Assembly (NCBI RefSeq): GCF_000424985.1
Contig: NZ_AUKX01000006.1
Coordinates: 82,755-146,754 of the forward strand
From: Arenibacter latericius DSM 15913
GTDB lineage: Bacteria; Bacteroidota; Bacteroidia; Flavobacteriales; Flavobacteriaceae
Direction: 5' to 3'
Length of the DNA stretch: 64,000 bases
The notes under the pieces were generated by a model, which made no database searches, was not told the origin of the DNA, and was given only the letters and a program-made list of their open reading frames with translations. This document shows, in pieces, positions 7,887 to 18,100 of this stretch; within the stretch, counting starts at the first letter, position 1, and each line of letters starts with the position of its first letter. The translations under genes were made by a program, and so were the position numbers.

Positions 7887-10800
7887 ATGAACAAACTTAT
7901 TTCAGTTTTCAGCTTGTTGTTATTTTTTTCGAGTTGCGCAACTTACGAATCAAAGTATAGCTTAGATAATAAGGATGTTAGGGATGTGCCTACCAACAAG
8001 GAAATTGCTCATACGTTCTATTTAATCGGAGATGCGGGATTGTCACCAATGGAGGGAATGAATCCTGCCCTTAAAACGTTTAAGACCAAGTTAAATAAGG
8101 CATCTAAAAATAGTACCGCTATTTTTTTAGGAGATAATATTTATCCTGCTGGGCTACCAGACCCTGACGAATCTAAACAAGCTTATTTGGAAGCTATAAA
8201 TCATTTGGATGCGCAGTTAGCGTCCTTATCCGAATTTAAGGGGAATTCTATTTTTATCCCAGGAAATCACGATTGGTATAGCGATGGATTAAAAGGCTTG
8301 GAAAGACAGCAAGATTACATCCAAGAAAAGTTGGATAGTAAAGATGTGTTTTTCCCGGAGGATGGTTGTCCTATAGAAAAAATAGATATAGATGATAATA
8401 TTGTACTAATCGCTATTGACTCGGAGTGGTATCTTACCAATTGGGATAGGCACCCTACAATAAACGATGAGTGTGAGATAAAGGATAGAGAGACATTCTT
8501 TGAGGAAATAGAAAGTCTAATCAAAAAAAATAGGGGAAAGACTACCCTATTGGCACTCCACCATCCTTTGTTTACATATGGTTCTCACGGAGGACAATTT
8601 TCCTTTAAAGAAAATTTGAATCCCGCAGGAAAGGGCTTCCCCTTTCCTATTTTAAGCTCTATTTTTAATCTGTTAAGAAAAACAAGTGGGGCTTCTATTA
8701 CAGACCTGCAGAATAAACGGTATCGAGAACTGAAAAATCGACTGATTACTTTGGCGCAATTTTCAGATAAAGTGATTTTAGCTTCTGGTCATGAACATTC
8801 CCTTCAGTATATTGTTGAGGATAACACTCCCCAGATTGTAAGTGGTTCTGGAGCTAAAGAAGGTACCACAAGATTATTGAATGGCTCTATGTTTTCTACG
8901 GGAAGAATGGGTTTTGCACAATTGATAGTATATGTAGACGGCTCCTCTGAGGTAAAGTATTATGGAGTTGGTCAAAATAATGAAGCAGAATTTCTTTTTG
9001 CCACACAAGTGTTGCCACCAGATAGGAATAAAGACTATATATTTCATAGTGTAGATTTTCCGAAGGAAGTAAAGGCATCGGTTTATACTGAAGATGAAAT
9101 CGATAAAAATGGATTTTTTAAAACTGTTTGGGGTGACCGCTACCGAAAGTATTATGCCATTGAAGTTACTGCTCCCACTATAAATTTAGACACCCTGTAT
9201 GGGGGAGTAAAACCGGTTAGAAAAGGAGGGGGAAACCAATCTAAATCGTTGCGATTAGCCGATAGTTCTGGAAAAGAATATGTGATGAGGGCTGTTAAAA
9301 AAAGTGCTGAGGTATATCTACAAGCGATGGCCTTTAAGGAGAAGTATGTGATGGGTGAGTTTAAGGATACCTATACTGAAGGCTTATTAATGGATTTTTA
9401 TACGGGTGCCTTCCCCTACGGTCTTCTTACCGTGAGTACACTTTCCAATGCAGTAGATGTGTATCATCCCATCCCTACATTGTACTATATTCCTAAGCAA
9501 TCTGCCTTGGAGGAGTTTAATGAGGAATTTGGTGGTGAACTTTACATGCTAGAAGAGCATGTAGGTGATGGGCATGGAGAAAAGGAGAACTTTGGTTATG
9601 CCAATAAGATTGAAAGTACTACGGATATGCTAGATAAGATTAGACGTGATGAAAAGTATGAAGTAGATACCGATAGATACTTAAGAGCACGTTTGTTTGA
9701 TATGGTCTTAGGGGATTGGGACAGGCATGATGATCAATGGCGTTGGGGAGAAGTTAAAGATAAGAAATCAGGAAAGATTATTTTTAAAGCAATTCCTAGA
9801 GATCGTGATCAAGTGTATTCCATTTGGGGAGATGGAGCCCTAATGGGCGTGGCGACCAGAATAATACCAGGCCTAAAAATGATGGAGGGATTTAATAATG
9901 ATATTAGAAATATTGAAGCCTTTAATAAAAGTGCTTATGCGCTAGATATGACATTGTTGTCTCAAACAACAAAGGTAGATTGGGAACGGCAAGTAGCAAT
10001 TATTCAAGAAAACCTTACTCCAGAAATTATAGACGAAGCGTTTACAAATATTCCTAAAGAAGTTTTGGACGATGATATATTAAATCTTAAAAGCATTCTT
10101 TTATCACGAATACAAAACTTATCTAAGAATGCAGATGATTATTATAAATACCTCAATAAGTTCGTTATCATAAAAGGTACCGACAAGGATGATTGGTTCG
10201 AAATTAATAACCTGTCCAAAAATGAAGTTGAAATTAAAGCTTATCGCAATATAAAAGGTGAAAAGGAAAAATTGTTTTTTCAAAAGACCTTCAATAGAGA
10301 TATAACAAAGGAAATATGGGTGTATGGGCTAGATGATACCGATATTTTTGAAGTTCGTGGCAGTAATAATAATCGGATTAAGGTTCGACTTATCGGCGGT
10401 CAAAATAATGATACCTACGATATATCCGGAGGAAGAAATATCTGGATTTATGACTATAAGACTAAAAAGAATACGGTAGATAAGATTGATGTAGCTAAGC
10501 TTAGGCTTACGAACGATTATGAAACCAACACCTTTATACCCTTAAAAACAAGGAACAGTACCCAACAATTTATACCTACAATAGGGTATAATCCTGATGA
10601 TGGTGTTAAGCTTGGCGTTAGTGCTACAAATACCTTTTATGGATTTAGAAAGAATCCTTTTACTCATCAACAAAATTTTAACGCTGCTTATTATTTTGCT
10701 ACTAATGGGTTTGAATTTGGCTATAATGGCGAGTTTGCCCATGTCTTTAATAATTGGAACTTAGAGTTGGCTGCCCGTTTTACTAGTCCTAACTTCAGTA

Positions 10801-11597
10801 TTAATTTCTTTGGAATTGGCAACGAAACCGAGAATTTTGATGACACCTTAGGGATGGATTATAACAGGGTAAGAATAGAACAATTTAGATTTTCCCCCTC
10901 TTTGGTATGGCGTGGACATTTGGGGGCAAAATTTATGGCAGGTCTTTCCCTAGAAAGTTTGGAAGTAGAAGAAACGGTAGATAGGTTTGTAAATACTTTT
11001 TATCAAGCTAATGGAGAGGAGAATAGAAACAGTTTTCTGGGAGTGAATGCAGCTTATTCCTTTGAGAGTCTAGACAATAATGCTTTTCCAACTATGGGAA
11101 TGTCTACTGAGCTGCTTGTTGGATATAAGACTAGTTTAGCGAATAGAGATCAACATTACGCCTATATTGTCCCTAGTCTAGCTTTTAATTATAAGTTAGT
11201 GGCAGATGGAAGATTGGTCTTGGCAACCAAATGGAAGGCGCATTTTAATCTGGGTGAGGAATATGAGTTTTATCAAGCTGCTAGCTTAGGTGGAACTGAT
11301 GGCCTTAGAGGATATAGAAATCAGCGATTTACTGGAAAAACCAGTTATTATCAAAATACCGATCTAAGATATAGTCTAAAAGAATTAAAGACAGGATTGC
11401 TACCTGTTACTATAGGTGTTTATGGTGGATTTGATTATGGTAGAGTTTGGACCTCAGGTGAAAACTCAGATTTATGGCATACCTCTTATGGGGGAGGTTT
11501 TTTCTTTAATGGAGTTGATGTGCTAACAGCAAGACTCGCCCTATTTGCCTCAGAAGAAGGAGGCCGATTCACATTTGGAGTAGGTTTTGGATTTTAA
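7887..11597 (+). CDS. Metallophosphoesterase with kinase-like middle region and outer-membrane beta-barrel
   Basis: A 1236-residue protein with a lipoprotein-type signal (Cys17 in FFSSC). Residues 45-350 are a calcineurin-like phosphoesterase: GDAG (48-51), GDNIYP (82-87), GNHDW (126-130), LHHPLF and GHEHS. Residues about 440-650 look like an atypical kinase of the HipA/Fam20C/CotH kind: a Gly-rich stretch, YVMRAVKK (465-472), GDWDRHDDQW (609-618) and IPRDRDQ (636-642). From about 895 to the C-terminus it is a surface-antigen/BamA-like 16-strand-type barrel ending GVGFGF. The phosphoesterase and barrel fusion is known in Bacteroidota; the kinase-like reading is my inference. Substrate unknown. 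Divergent from the HD-PycTM gene with 53 bp between starts. Confidence 0.8.
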   Translation: MNKLISVFSLLLFFSSCATYESKYSLDNKDVRDVPTNKEIAHTFYLIGDAGLSPMEGMNPALKTFKTKLNKASKNSTAIFLGDNIYPAGLPDPDESKQAYLEAINHLDAQLASLSEFKGNSIFIPGNHDWYSDGLKGLERQQDYIQEKLDSKDVFFPEDGCPIEKIDIDDNIVLIAIDSEWYLTNWDRHPTINDECEIKDRETFFEEIESLIKKNRGKTTLLALHHPLFTYGSHGGQFSFKENLNPAGKGFPFPILSSIFNLLRKTSGASITDLQNKRYRELKNRLITLAQFSDKVILASGHEHSLQYIVEDNTPQIVSGSGAKEGTTRLLNGSMFSTGRMGFAQLIVYVDGSSEVKYYGVGQNNEAEFLFATQVLPPDRNKDYIFHSVDFPKEVKASVYTEDEIDKNGFFKTVWGDRYRKYYAIEVTAPTINLDTLYGGVKPVRKGGGNQSKSLRLADSSGKEYVMRAVKKSAEVYLQAMAFKEKYVMGEFKDTYTEGLLMDFYTGAFPYGLLTVSTLSNAVDVYHPIPTLYYIPKQSALEEFNEEFGGELYMLEEHVGDGHGEKENFGYANKIESTTDMLDKIRRDEKYEVDTDRYLRARLFDMVLGDWDRHDDQWRWGEVKDKKSGKIIFKAIPRDRDQVYSIWGDGALMGVATRIIPGLKMMEGFNNDIRNIEAFNKSAYALDMTLLSQTTKVDWERQVAIIQENLTPEIIDEAFTNIPKEVLDDDILNLKSILLSRIQNLSKNADDYYKYLNKFVIIKGTDKDDWFEINNLSKNEVEIKAYRNIKGEKEKLFFQKTFNRDITKEIWVYGLDDTDIFEVRGSNNNRIKVRLIGGQNNDTYDISGGRNIWIYDYKTKKNTVDKIDVAKLRLTNDYETNTFIPLKTRNSTQQFIPTIGYNPDDGVKLGVSATNTFYGFRKNPFTHQQNFNAAYYFATNGFEFGYNGEFAHVFNNWNLELAARFTSPNFSINFFGIGNETENFDDTLGMDYNRVRIEQFRFSPSLVWRGHLGAKFMAGLSLESLEVEETVDRFVNTFYQANGEENRNSFLGVNAAYSFESLDNNAFPTMGMSTELLVGYKTSLANRDQHYAYIVPSLAFNYKLVADGRLVLATKWKAHFNLGEEYEFYQAASLGGTDGLRGYRNQRFTGKTSYYQNTDLRYSLKELKTGLLPVTIGVYGGFDYGRVWTSGENSDLWHTSYGGGFFFNGVDVLTARLALFASEEGGRFTFGVGFGF

Positions 11598-11621
11598 TAG
11601 GGTTGAATGTTGAAGGTGTTT

Positions 11622-11676
11622 AAATAAGGGTGATAAAAATATATTAATGACCTAGTATATTTTTATCACCTTATTT
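11622..11676. terminator. Bidirectional terminator hairpin between convergent genes
   Basis: A 21-bp stem with one bulged G: left arm 11622-11643, right arm 11656-11676, 12-nt loop. Arms read AAATAAGG/TGATAAAAATATA and the complement. It lies between the convergent ends of the barrel protein and the haloperoxidase-like gene, and both flanks are A/T-rich, as expected for a terminator that serves both strands. Confidence 0.75.
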
Positions 11677-11712
11677 ATAGATAAAGGACTACGCCTGATT
11701 GATTATTAAAGG

Positions 11713-13077
11713 TTATTGTTTATTTGATGCAAGTTCATTGGGCTTGGTCATAGATAGTTTGTCCACAACAAAATTCCCTAAATCTTTACCTTGCTTAATC
11801 CCTAATTCAATGGCGCTCCTGTAGTGTATTCCTCCGTACAATCTACTCATAGCGGCTTCTTCTGCCGCATGCTTAAATGAATTAAAGCTTCTAATGGGGA
11901 GTCCATACGGTACTTCAGTATCATCATCAAATGAAAAATCATCTCCGAAGATTTCGGTTAGTGCAATGGACGCAGCTCCTGAAACAACAGAGTGACCACT
12001 GGTGTACTCTGGAAATGGAGGTGTTTGCAATATTGGTAGCCAATTCTCATCTAAATATTGATTGATTAACGTTTCTGGACGGATGAGATTGCTACGGTAT
12101 TTTTCATCCCAACAACTGATAAAAGCATCGGCAATGGCAATTGAGGTTTTAGTATAAGCATATATAGTTTTAGCAAAATCCGACTCTGCTTTCTTGCTTG
12201 CAATTTTAGTAATACCCATCCAATGTGCCCCAGGAGATATTTTCTTGGTCGCAAACATCAGATGCCCCCTTGTAACCGATACATAGGGATTGCAATCCCA
12301 AAATTTTGCCATTGCAATTTCCTCGGAATCGTCACCTTTTGCGGTTATCTCTTTGCTAATTTCATATACCTCCACAACTTCTTTGTAAAATTCCGAATCC
12401 TTTTCCATAGAGAATGGTGGTGGAGAAGAAGGAGTGAACTGATTGGCGGAGTCCAACACAAAGGGCCTAATCTTACCCCAGTGAGGCTCAATTCCGTCCA
12501 TATAACCAGGCGGGGTAGGTTGCCATCGGGAAGGGTCGTCTGTATCTACCGTAAATTTTTGCATGGTCCGTGTCTGATTGTAATTGTCCTTACTCATCCA
12601 CTGGGCAATATGCTCGCTTACTTGAAGTCCATAATCCTTTGAAGCATTAAATAATTTAGGGTTCTTCTTATTCCATTTTTGATACAGGCTGTCCCTAAAG
12701 GTTACGAGGGTCTCTTCTGAAAAAATCAACCTTCTTCCCAGCTCCATATGGGCTATTAAAGCAGACAGTTCGTAATTTATAGTTGCTTCTGCTGCGGGTT
12801 GGGGAATAGGGGTTAAGTCGGTTACTTGTCCTGCTAAAGAGGTATAGTCCTCGTTGTTGAGTGCCATAATCTCGTAAGCAGCAATATTTGGATACGCAAA
12901 GATTCTACTGGCCACTGGCGGAGAGAAGATATCGTGTACCATAATGTCTGTTACCTTCTGTATAGACTGATGTAGGTCTTCGGTGCTTACTATTATAGGT
13001 TCAGAATTATCATTACAGCCAAGGAGGTAAAATACTATAATAATATAAGTAAGTTTTTTCATAGATATATTTTTCAA
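11713..13077 (-). CDS. Vanadium-dependent haloperoxidase-like (PAP2 superfamily) lipoprotein
   Basis: A 454-residue protein with a lipoprotein signal (LLGC, Cys21; an alternative Met6 start gives the same lipobox). The vanadate/phosphate-binding motifs of the PAP2 and vanadium haloperoxidase superfamily are all present: K326-x6-R333-P334, T359-S-G-H362, and S411-R412-x5-H418. The position normally holding the Asp of SRx5Hx3D is Ala here (SRLYGGIHYRSA), as I recall for many bacterial haloperoxidase-like proteins. Members either oxidise halides with peroxide or act as phosphatases; motif reading cannot separate the two. Divergent from the symporter gene; neighbour of the SusCD locus. Confidence 0.82.
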   Translation of the reverse strand: MKNISMKKLTYIIIVFYLLGCNDNSEPIIVSTEDLHQSIQKVTDIMVHDIFSPPVASRIFAYPNIAAYEIMALNNEDYTSLAGQVTDLTPIPQPAAEATINYELSALIAHMELGRRLIFSEETLVTFRDSLYQKWNKKNPKLFNASKDYGLQVSEHIAQWMSKDNYNQTRTMQKFTVDTDDPSRWQPTPPGYMDGIEPHWGKIRPFVLDSANQFTPSSPPPFSMEKDSEFYKEVVEVYEISKEITAKGDDSEEIAMAKFWDCNPYVSVTRGHLMFATKKISPGAHWMGITKIASKKAESDFAKTIYAYTKTSIAIADAFISCWDEKYRSNLIRPETLINQYLDENWLPILQTPPFPEYTSGHSVVSGAASIALTEIFGDDFSFDDDTEVPYGLPIRSFNSFKHAAEEAAMSRLYGGIHYRSAIELGIKQGKDLGNFVVDKLSMTKPNELASNKQ

Positions 13078-13416
13078 CTAGTTCTCTTGGGTAGCAATAT
13101 TGTATTAGGTTATAAATTTAGGATGATTAAAATCTACCCAACCTAGCCTATCAAAAATACATCATTTTTATAAATAATGACCACTGTAGATTTTGGAGGT
13201 AGATTTATCAAGTACAACTAATGAATTATATATACTTGTGTTCTCTCTTTTATGCATCAGCAATTCTTTCTATTATACTTGCTTATCTAGTTCAAACAGG
13301 TTAATGATGATAGCTATTATTTTAAATTAAATGGAGATAAAATCTGGAAAGCCCCTTATTATTTCTAAATAATCCAATATATTTAGCCCTATCAATCCAA
13401 TTAACTCTTATTTACC
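13078..13416. promoter_or_regulatory. Divergent intergenic region with a repeated GTAGATTT motif
   Basis: This 339-bp AT-rich gap separates the haloperoxidase-like gene (left) from the symporter gene (right) and must contain both promoters. It holds a 9-bp inverted repeat, AAAATCTAC at 13129-13137 and GTAGATTTT at 13186-13194, plus a third copy GGTAGATTT at 13198-13206. Such spaced copies could be operator sites shared by the two genes. No consensus TAnnTTTG box was found on either strand by eye. A 27-codon reading frame inside it is listed separately. Confidence 0.3.
13221..13304 (+). CDS. Possible 27-residue single-helix membrane peptide
   Basis: ATG at 13221 and TAA at 13302 enclose 27 codons whose product is almost entirely hydrophobic (MNYIYLCSLFYASAILSIIL and a short tail ending VQTG). 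The composition is that of a single transmembrane helix. It stands 112 bp before the symporter start on the same strand. AT-rich intergenic DNA readily gives hydrophobic codons by chance, so this is only a candidate. Confidence 0.2.
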   Translation: MNYIYLCSLFYASAILSIILAYLVQTG

Positions 13417-15069
13417 ATGTTAGGAATAATTTCTTTTGTAGGCTTTACATTACTGGTAGCCATAATAGCTTATTTGGCAACAAGAAAAACAGATGAAACT
13501 TCCTCTGATGGTTATTTTTTAGGAGGTAGAAGCCTTACTGCTGGGGTGATTGCAGGTTCCTTGCTATTAACCAACCTTTCTACAGAACAAATTGTTGGGC
13601 TTAATGGAAGTGCCTATACCGACGGATTATCGGTTATGGCTTGGGAGACTTTGGCAGCTATTGCTATGGTGGTTACTGCAATATTTTTATTACCTAGGTA
13701 TTTAAAAGGCGGACTAACGACCATTCCACAGTTTTTGGCAAAACGTTTTGATGTAACCACTAAGACAATTACTTCGGGCTTGTTTCTAACAGGTTATGTG
13801 GTGGTATTGTTGCCTGTGATTCTTTATTCAGGTTCTGTCGCTATTAGTGGGATGTTTGATTTGCCGGGACTTTTAGGAGTTTCAGACAGAACTGCTTTAA
13901 TAATCTGTATTTGGGGGATTGGGGTTATTGGATCTATTTATGCAGTTTTTGGAGGATTAAAAGCCGTTGCGGTTTCCGATAGTATTAATGCAATTGGACT
14001 TTTAACTGGGGGACTTTTGATTCCTATTTTTGGTTTGATGGCAATCGGGGACGGTAATGTATTTGCAGGGTTAGAAAATTTGATGACCACTAATGCAGAT
14101 CGGTTCGATTCTACGGGTGAACCCGGACAAGAAGTGCCTTTCTCTACCATTTTTACTGGAATGATGTTGGTGCAGCTCTTCTATTGGGGAACCAATCAAC
14201 AGATTATTCAACGTGCCTTGGCAGCCAAGAACTTGGCAGAAGGACAGAAAGGATTGTTATTAGCTTCTTTTCTAAAAATATTAGGACCTTTAATTTTAGT
14301 GCTTCCTGGAATGATTGCTTACCATTATTTTGATGGTAGCCTTGCTTCTAGTGATCTTGCCTACCCAGAATTGGTTAGGGCCGTACTTCCAAAACCAATG
14401 GTTGGTTTTTTTGCCGCTGTACTTTTTGGAGCAATTTTAAGTTCGTTTAATAGTGTGCTTAATAGTTCTGTAACGCTTTTCGGAATAGATATCTACAAAC
14501 AGCACATTAATCCAGAGGCTCAAGAGCGGACTATTGTTAAATACGGAAAGGTATTTGGAATTTGTTTAGCACTAGCAGCTATGTTTATTGCACCGATGAT
14601 TGCAAATGCAGGAAGTTTATTCAATTACTTGCAAGAAATAAACGGTATCTACAGTATACCTATATTCACTATTATAGTAGTGGGATATTTAACGAAAAGA
14701 GTACCTGCAATTGCAGCTAAAATTGGAATTTTTTCAGGTTCTATCCTTTATATTATCAGTCAATTTTTCCTTAAAGACCATTTTGTAGATAAAGCTTTGG
14801 TAGCGGCGGAAGAAGCAGGTATTACAGATGCCGCGGCGCTAAAATTGATAGAGGCCGATGCGTATCCCCATTATTTACATATTATGGCAATCTTATTCCT
14901 ATTAAATGCTGGAATAATGTTGATTATCGGAAAACTATACCCTAGAAAAGAGGCCTTTAAATTGGAGTATACCAACCAAGTTTCTATTGAGCCTTATAAA
15001 TATGTTTATCAGGTAGGGTTAGCTATCTGCGCAATTGTTATTGGAATCTATATCTATTTTGCAAAATAA
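13417..15069 (+). CDS. Solute:sodium symporter (SSS family)
   Basis: A 550-residue polytopic inner-membrane protein of the sodium:solute symporter family, sugar-type branch. Visible hallmarks are the early GYFLGGRSLTAGVIAGSLL followed by NLSTEQIVGLNGSAY, the FGGLKAVAVSDSINAIGLL segment in the middle, and YWGTNQQIIQRALAAKNLAEG near residue 255. It probably imports a sugar or related small solute using the sodium gradient. Its place between the haloperoxidase-like gene and the SusCD transcription unit suggests that it may carry the solute released in the periplasm by that locus, which is an inference from context. Convergent with the VCBS gene at 15107. Confidence 0.87.
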   Translation: MLGIISFVGFTLLVAIIAYLATRKTDETSSDGYFLGGRSLTAGVIAGSLLLTNLSTEQIVGLNGSAYTDGLSVMAWETLAAIAMVVTAIFLLPRYLKGGLTTIPQFLAKRFDVTTKTITSGLFLTGYVVVLLPVILYSGSVAISGMFDLPGLLGVSDRTALIICIWGIGVIGSIYAVFGGLKAVAVSDSINAIGLLTGGLLIPIFGLMAIGDGNVFAGLENLMTTNADRFDSTGEPGQEVPFSTIFTGMMLVQLFYWGTNQQIIQRALAAKNLAEGQKGLLLASFLKILGPLILVLPGMIAYHYFDGSLASSDLAYPELVRAVLPKPMVGFFAAVLFGAILSSFNSVLNSSVTLFGIDIYKQHINPEAQERTIVKYGKVFGICLALAAMFIAPMIANAGSLFNYLQEINGIYSIPIFTIIVVGYLTKRVPAIAAKIGIFSGSILYIISQFFLKDHFVDKALVAAEEAGITDAAALKLIEADAYPHYLHIMAILFLLNAGIMLIIGKLYPRKEAFKLEYTNQVSIEPYKYVYQVGLAICAIVIGIYIYFAK

Positions 15070-15106
15070 AAGTTTCTATGTGCACATTTTGGCTAACCTC
15101 CCCTTG

Positions 15107-18100
15107 TTAGGGTAAATACCACTCTAAGGTATAGGCTTTGCCATTATTAGAAATCACTAAATATTTATTGTTGGCTATTTTCTCTATTCTACGAACGCTT
15201 AATCCTTTAGGGAGGTTCAGGTTTTTATAGGTAGTGTATGTCTCGTTATTAAAATTGGTGAGCACGCCTCCAGAGTTAGCAAGACTGTTCCCTAGCTCGT
15301 TAACATAACCCAAATAGTTGCCCACAAAGAATAGTGCGGGGGAAGACAAATCCTCATCTAAATGAAACCCTTCAATTGTACTCATTTGCGCCTCTTTAGG
15401 GAGTGGGGATCCTGTAAATCCATTTCCTGAGTTCATATATACCATAGACCTAAGTTCCTTAATATGCTTAATCTCTAGGATGTCTGATTCCTTTTTTCCA
15501 GTTAGATCCTCAATATTTTTGATTTTAGAAAAATCGGAATAGCTTAAGAATTTTTTTTGAAGCATGGGTAATTGCCGCATAAGTTGATCCTTGGAGGCAA
15601 AGGGAACAGGATTGCCAAAGTAATCATAGAAAATAATGGGGTCCGATTGTTCGTTACCGTCATAATCATCTATATAGAGTTTTACTGGATGGTCTTCGGA
15701 AGCTTTCCATTTAAAGTTAAGCCCTGCATTCCCTGCAATGATATCTAGATAGCCGTTCCCGTCTAAATCGGCAAGTAGGATAGAATTCCACATTCCTGTG
15801 GTGTTCTGCAGTCCTAGCTCTTCTGTGCGATTAGTAAAACTAGAATCTCCGTTGTTAATTAGCACAGTAATAGGCATCCAATCCCCAACCATAATTAAAT
15901 CTAAATGCCCATCGTTATTCAGATCTGCCCATTGGCTGTCGGTATTCATTCCGTAGGCACCACTGTCTACTATTTCAAAATTGTTTTTCCCAGTATTTTT
16001 AAGGATTAGGCTTATTGGTGAAAGTCCATAACCTCCGGGTATAGATCTAGAACCAATAAAAAGATCCATGTATCCATCTTGGTTAAAATCTCCTGCTGCA
16101 ATACTCCCTCCATTTGTCCTTGGCAAAGCTGCTTTTAGTCGTTCAAAATTCCCTTTACCATCGTTAATGTACACGCGGTCTTCAAGGTAGGTGTCTCCTT
16201 CCGGAACGTCGTTACCTCCGCTCATTACATATAGATCCAAATCGCCATCATTATCTAGGTCAAATGCTACGGCATCTACATCTTCAAAAGTTTTATCGCT
16301 CTCAAAAGTAGCTCTAAAAGAGGTGGTATAAGTGCCATCAGGTTGTTGAAGGAATAAAGTGGCGGACTGATATTTTGCTCCTCCAATGAATATATCATCT
16401 AGGCCATCAGAATTAAAATCGGCCACCACTACCGCAGGGCCTTCCTCTGATAACTTTTCTGGCATTAAAGGTTCCAGTTCATAATCATAATAAACATTCT
16501 CAAAATGGATATAAGGAAATTCTTCAACTACAAACTCCGACTTTTTTTCTTGCTCTTTTAGGGGTAGCGATGCGGAACTATCCCGTTTAATTATATGATA
16601 TTGACCCGATGTTGGTTCTGTCACTATTTGGCGCAACCCATCGGGCCAAATAATGGAAATTGAATCTATTGTAGCGGCGATACCCAATCCAAAATGGAGC
16701 TTATGTGAGGAGGAAGATTGAAACCCCCTAGTGGTAATCAGTTCCTTAAAGAAGAGTTGCTCTTTGGAATGTACCGTTACCTTGGATCCGATAGTTACTG
16801 GGTATTCTTTGTTGCCAATTAATTGTACCCCAATCCAATTATTTTCAGGGCCGCTAACGGTTTTATTTTCCAGGATAAAGGATTTTTCATTAAGATTGTT
16901 CACTACTAAATCCATATCTCCATCATTATCTAAATCTGCTGTGGCAGAGCCGTTAGAGTATGAGGGGGCGAATCCGGCTTCCTCGGCATATCTGTCAAAC
17001 TCAAAATTCCCTTTGTTATGGAAGATAACATTAGGAATCTTTAAGGAAGGCATGGTCTCTATTAGTTTTTGCTCCGCTTCTAAGGATTGGTTTTGATTGT
17101 ATTGACTAAAATTAGTACTGCTTAGATAATTTATATAGTCTAAGTCATTGGGGCGTTTATAGATGCCATTTGTAATAAAGATATCCTTAAGTCCGTCATT
17201 ATCAAAATCTTCCAACAGAACAGACCAGCTCCAATCCGTAGCATGAGTTTCGGTCATCAAAGCAATGTCAGAAAAGGAGTTGTTATCTTGGTTAAGTTGA
17301 AAATGGTTACGAGCATACTGGGTCCCAAAACCAAAATTTTCTTTTATTTTACTCACCTTGTCCGAATCTTCGCCACCAGATTTCAAAAAGATATTGTGTT
17401 GGTTAGGCATCATATCTAAGGAAAAGATATCCTGTCTACCATTGTTGTACATATCCCCCACATCTACTCCCATGGTAAATCTACTAGTGTGATCTAATAA
17501 CTCTTCTCCAACCTCCTTAAAGGTTTTGTCGCCTTGGTTGAGGTATATATAGTCGTTTTCATGGAAATCGTTTCCTACATAAATATCTATCCAACCATCT
17601 TGGTTTATATCAGTTGCGATTAATGCAAGTCCGTATCCCAAAGGACTACTATAAATTCCTGCACTTTCCGTTACATCTACAAAGGATAGCGTTCCTGTTT
17701 CTAGTTTGTTTTCAAATAATCGATCTCCTGCCAAGGAATCTACTTCCATTCTTTTATTAACCTTACCATAGCTTCTATTGCTGTGAATGGAGTGATTCAT
17801 AAGATACATGTCTAAATCCCCATCCCTATCGTAATCAAAGAAAGCTACTTGGGTAGAGAATCCCGAGAAATTTAGTCCTACACTTTCAGATACTTCAGTA
17901 AAGGTGTTATCTCCATTGTTGAGGTACAGTAAATTATGTGCCTTTAGATCCTTATAATTCCCCACTTTAGATACATAGATGTCTAGGAAGCCATCATTAT
18001 TTACATCAGCCATTGTAGCCCCAGTAGACCAGGTGGAATCCATTTTTATGTTTGCAGATTGGGTAATATCTTTAAATTTAAGATCACCGAGGTTTAAGTA

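Noticed and set aside
12223-12642. 139-codon rightward frame inside the haloperoxidase-like gene
   Set aside because: Antisense shadow of a well-supported gene, rich in Cys, His and Phe, with no domain.
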